From NCBI GenBank assembly GCA_020633195.1, contig JACKEC010000017.1:735675-799674 (forward strand): DNA of 64,000 bases, written 5' to 3'. Made by a program: the position numbers and the translations under genes. Shown piece by piece: positions 61,292 to 64,000 of the stretch (position 1 is its first letter; the number at the start of each line of letters is the position of its first letter). The stretch is from Sandaracinaceae bacterium (GTDB lineage Bacteria; Myxococcota_A; Polyangia; Polyangiales; Sandaracinaceae). The notes beneath the pieces were generated by a model. It was not told the origin of the DNA, did not search any database, and saw nothing but the letters and a program-made list of their open reading frames with translations.

Positions 61292-62484
61292 TCGCTCGGG
61301 GGATAGCAGAGGGATGCGCCGCTGCTTGATCGCCGGCAACAGACGTTTAGGCAATCGGAGTCACGCCAGCACGGCTCGCCGTCAACGACCGCCGCCTCTG
61401 GCTCGATGCAGGTGTCAGTAACTGGGTCGCAGACCCAAGGATAGCTGCAGGTCTCGCGTTCAATACCAAATCCCACGGCGGTCCGTTTGCAGGGCGCACC
61501 GAGAGCGTGGCCCGCGCCCATACAAACGCCGTCTATGCAGGATGTGTCGGCCTGGAAGTCGCAGAGATCGTCTGCCGAGCAAGTGGTCCCCTCGGCCACT
61601 GGACTTCGCGTAGCGACTGCGACGCAGACGCCAATTGATGTGTCACAGTGCAGGCCCGCCCGACACTCGCCTGCGTGACACCGCTCGCCATTCGTCGCTT
61701 CAGTGACGCATGTTGCTTCGTTGCAGTAGAGTCCCTCGGCGCATTCAACTAGCCTCGACTCTTCGACCAGTCCACAGAATTCCCCGGCTCTGGATACTTC
61801 TTCGGCAATCTCCAGTTCCTGGCATACGCGGTCATGAAGCATACCACCACATGTGACGGCGCCCCGGCTAGGACGAAGACACTCATACTCGAAGTCACAG
61901 GTGGTGCCCACGGGCTTTGAATCGTGACACCGACCCACTAGACAAGCATCATCCCTGGCGGTCGGGTCGGTCGGCACTGCGCAATACCGCGATTCGCCAC
62001 ATTCACCCAGCGTTGAGCAGACTTCGACATGGCTTCGTGGGCATCGGGGCACGAGAACGAGGTGGCAGGCCTCCAACCCATTGGGAGAGTAGATGATTGG
62101 GCCTGGATCGAGCGGGAGTTCGCAGGGACTGCGAAGTGCCTCCGAGCAGCGTTGTGCCGCGACCGATGCAAAAGCTAGTTCGCCGCGCTCCACACGATCC
62201 AGTTGTTGCTCGTACATTAGTCGCGTTTCAAACGCGACGAACGGGTCATGCTCCACACAAACTTCGACGCTTGGCCAACGCCAGGCGCGATCCGCACACC
62301 GGTTGAGTCGATCGCAGGATGCCAGTCGGAACTCCTCGATCCAACTCTCGAACTCGTCCAAGTGCGACGGTTCGGTGCATGCGCTCACCCCTGCATCCAG
62401 TGAGATCCCGGTGTGTGACGTGTAGCAACCATGCATGACCACGAGGGCAAGAGCAATCGTGCTTCGACTACACCGAGTACTCAC
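61279..62484 (-). CDS. Cys-rich lipoprotein with Dickkopf-like disulfide repeats
   Basis: 401 residues from GTG 62484 that overlaps the upstream stop (GTGA). Signal ending VVMHGC. From about residue 100 on, more than 30 Cys appear in repeats such as GTTCDFEYEC, GEFCGLVEES, GLYCNEATC, GERCHAGEC and GLHCDTSIGVC, resembling the disulfide modules of many myxobacterial lipoproteins. GC content is noticeably lower than average, suggesting different ancestry. Function unknown. Confidence 0.75.
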   Translation of the reverse strand: MSTRCSRSTIALALVVMHGCYTSHTGISLDAGVSACTEPSHLDEFESWIEEFRLASCDRLNRCADRAWRWPSVEVCVEHDPFVAFETRLMYEQQLDRVERGELAFASVAAQRCSEALRSPCELPLDPGPIIYSPNGLEACHLVLVPRCPRSHVEVCSTLGECGESRYCAVPTDPTARDDACLVGRCHDSKPVGTTCDFEYECLRPSRGAVTCGGMLHDRVCQELEIAEEVSRAGEFCGLVEESRLVECAEGLYCNEATCVTEATNGERCHAGECRAGLHCDTSIGVCVAVATRSPVAEGTTCSADDLCDFQADTSCIDGVCMGAGHALGAPCKRTAVGFGIERETCSYPWVCDPVTDTCIEPEAAVVDGEPCWRDSDCLNVCCRRSSSGASLCYPPSECCN

Positions 62485-63140
62485 GGGACAACGTGCGGGT
62501 ATCTCATGTAGGGAAAGTCGCAAGAGTAGTGGAACTTTGGGCGCCGGATGCGAGGTGTACCACTTCCACAGATGGGCGAACCAGTCACAGAGCGGCACCT
62601 GGCTCGGGCGGCATCAATGACTTCCCCTGGCAGCGCACAGAAGGCGGCCCAAGTGTCGTTACCGAACCCCGGGGGAAGTAAGACCTCCCAGCATTCTCGA
62701 CCCGCTGCGACGCAGCCGTGGCAGATTGGATCAAAGCCGAACCCACAGCGGAAGTGGTGCCACCAATCCCGACCATAGAGTTCCGGGCCAGGTCCGACCA
62801 AGTCGGGCCGTTGTACGGTGAGGGGGGCGCCGCCGAGCGCATGGCCTCCAAGGGGACGGGCCGAGGTCTCGCTGCAGTCAGTGCATCCGCATCCAGGAGC
62901 AGTTGGGGAAGCGCACGGGTAGTTGCGTGCAACTCCGATCGAGGAGGGTGTCACGTCACGCACGCCTGGCGGAAGGTGGGCCATGTACGAGGGGGACCCG
63001 CCTGTCGAGGCGCGTGTGAAGGGCGGGGGAGGAGGGGACGTCATCTGGGCGCCAGCACTCGGGGGGCCCGGCTCTGGGCTTCTGCGAGGCACGGGGGCGC
63101 TGAACGACGGCGGTACGTGGGTGAAGTTGTCGAACGCCAC
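62481..63140 (-). CDS. Hypothetical Pro-rich, Cys-containing protein
   Basis: 219 residues from GTG 63140, four bases after the upstream stop. The first 70 residues are Pro/Ser-rich and low complexity; the rest has clusters such as PGCGCTDC and CHGCVAAGREC, and the aromatic segment YGRDWWHHFRCGFGF. No signal peptide or known domain. Tight linkage on both sides (3-bp gap, 4-bp overlap) supports it as a real gene. Confidence 0.55.
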   Translation of the reverse strand: MAFDNFTHVPPSFSAPVPRRSPEPGPPSAGAQMTSPPPPPFTRASTGGSPSYMAHLPPGVRDVTPSSIGVARNYPCASPTAPGCGCTDCSETSARPLGGHALGGAPLTVQRPDLVGPGPELYGRDWWHHFRCGFGFDPICHGCVAAGRECWEVLLPPGFGNDTWAAFCALPGEVIDAARARCRSVTGSPICGSGTPRIRRPKFHYSCDFPYMRYPHVVP

Positions 63141-63143
63141 GGC

Positions 63144-63578
63144 TCAACACTCCCTCAGCGTGAGATCGATGCTGAGCCTGGCCTGGATGGAGGGCGGCGC
63201 CGGCGCGGTTCCGGCCTGCTGGCCGACGACGAAGACGGCGAGCATGGCGCCGAGGCGGCTGGAGTAGGTGGCGACCTCGAGGGTGCCGGCGGTGGGCGGG
63301 TCGCTGCCGTTGAAGATGATGCCACCCTGCCCGAGGGCGGCGCTGAAGAAGTCCTGGCTGGGGTCGTCCGTGGTGAAACCGTCGGAGACGACCACGACGC
63401 TCATGGAGCACCCGCTGGCGAAGGTGGCGTCGGTGTGGACGCGGACGAGGAGGTCGGCGTGCTGGTACTGCGAGCAGTCGATGCGCTCGGCGACGGTGAC
63501 GAAGCCGGACCCACCGTCGCCGAGCTCGGAGAAGTCGAACTGGCGGGGAGGACAGACGCGGATGACGTGGCCACTCAT
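63144..63578 (-). CDS. Tandem paralogue B, family unknown
   Basis: 144 residues with RVCPPRQFDFSELGDG, AERIDCSQYQHADLLVRVHT and SDGFTTDDPSQDFF. About half of its residues match the neighbour at 63583. The predicted strands suggest a compact beta-sandwich. No signal peptide. I do not recognise the family. It starts four bases after the paralogue and leads into the rest of the operon. Confidence 0.7.
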   Translation of the reverse strand: MSGHVIRVCPPRQFDFSELGDGGSGFVTVAERIDCSQYQHADLLVRVHTDATFASGCSMSVVVVSDGFTTDDPSQDFFSAALGQGGIIFNGSDPPTAGTLEVATYSSRLGAMLAVFVVGQQAGTAPAPPSIQARLSIDLTLREC

Positions 63579-63582
63579 GGGA

Positions 63583-63996
63583 TCAACAGGTCTTGAGGGC
63601 GAGGTCGATGCTGAGCCGGGCGTTCATGGTGGCGGCCGGGCTCGGCTGGGTTCCGCGGACCTGGACGGCGAGCATCGATCCGAGCTCGGAGCCGAAGGTG
63701 TCGACGACGAAGGTGCCGGCCGCGGTGAGGGTGTCGTCGAGGGTGACGCTGTCGATCTCCTTGAAGAAGTCCTGGCTGGGGTCGTCGGTGGTGAAGCCGT
63801 CGGAGTAGAGGACGACCTCGATGGTTCCGCCGGAGGGGATCGTCGCGGTCGTGTGTACGCGCACCATCACGTCGACCTGATCGTACTGCGAGCAGTCGAT
63901 GCGTTCACCCACCGTGATGTCTTGGTGGTCTCCGTTGCCGAGGTCATCGAAGTCGAAGTCCCTCGGCGGGCACACCCGAATCGTTCTTCCAGCCAT
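63583..63996 (-). CDS. Tandem paralogue A, family unknown
   Basis: 137 residues with RVCPPRDFDFDDLGNG, GERIDCSQYDQVDVMVRVHT and SDGFTTDDPSQDFF; both copies end in a Cys shortly after LSIDL. It is the duplicate of the gene at 63144. Two Cys are conserved between them. The ATG is at 63996, four bases from the window edge, so further copies may lie beyond. Confidence 0.7.
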   Translation of the reverse strand: MAGRTIRVCPPRDFDFDDLGNGDHQDITVGERIDCSQYDQVDVMVRVHTTATIPSGGTIEVVLYSDGFTTDDPSQDFFKEIDSVTLDDTLTAAGTFVVDTFGSELGSMLAVQVRGTQPSPAATMNARLSIDLALKTC

Positions 63997-64000
63997 TGTT

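Overview
The window is uniformly very GC-rich and densely coded. It looks like the chromosome of a Polyangia-type myxobacterium (phylum Myxococcota, something like the Sandaracinaceae). This inference rests on many lipoproteins with a lipobox followed by D/A/G-rich linkers, RCC1-repeat lipoproteins, a C-terminal tail of MYXO-CTERM type (41201-43309), Ser/Thr kinases fused to AAA ATPase, GAF, cyclase or receiver domains, Sel1 repeats and a solitary P450. No 16S gene is present, so the assignment is by gene content only.

Layout. 1-9.7 kb: tail of a secreted hydrolase-like protein, Sel1 and propeller-like secreted proteins, DCC-family protein, acyl-CoA desaturase, a histidine kinase/response regulator pair, a TetR-P450 operon with a palindromic operator, and a DUF2505/SRPBCC protein. 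9.7-23.4 kb: two polytopic membrane proteins and two giant signalling kinases (kinase-AAA-TPR-GAF-cyclase and kinase-AAA-TPR). 23.6-33.3 kb: envelope proteins, an SGNH/MBOAT O-acylation pair, several lipoproteins and an RCC1 lipoprotein. 33.3-39.6 kb: an lrp-gltB-gltD operon for glutamate synthesis. 40-49.5 kb: a second RCC1 lipoprotein, the MYXO-CTERM protein, an Hpt protein coupled to a zinc ribbon-kinase-receiver fusion, a vWA lipoprotein and a pectate-lyase-like lipoprotein. 54.8-64 kb: a tightly packed minus-strand operon with two tandem paralogues of unknown function, Cys-rich proteins, a multi-domain glycosyltransferase, an M4 metalloprotease and a lipoprotein.

The most interesting locus is 49.6-52.2 kb, all on the minus strand. 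A TROVE/vWA (Ro60/Rsr) protein sits inside an array of structured RNAs. Upstream are tRNA-like genes for Gln(CUG), Pro(CGG) and Ser(GGA), then a YrlA-type Y RNA whose core is a circularly permuted tRNA, then Asp(GUC)- and Glu(CUC)-like genes that run directly into the TROVE ribosome-binding site. Downstream are a short Y-RNA-like hairpin, a Trp(CCA)-like tRNA, and a third Y-RNA-like element whose loop copies 25 of 27 bases of the universally conserved helix 69-70 region of 23S rRNA. The three Y-like elements share a 21-nt motif (CGAATGCC, five variable bases, one further variable base, GACTACA) and a matching 3' strand. My inference is that this is an RNA-surveillance or decoy system in which Ro is tethered to mimics of tRNA and of the ribosomal decoding-face helix.

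Other non-coding signals include dispersed inverted repeats (837-986 and 39667-39831), a hairpin repeat also found inside a coding region, (GGGCAC)n tracts paired with terminator hairpins, and a 96-bp copy of part of the glycosyltransferase gene next to a truncated gene.
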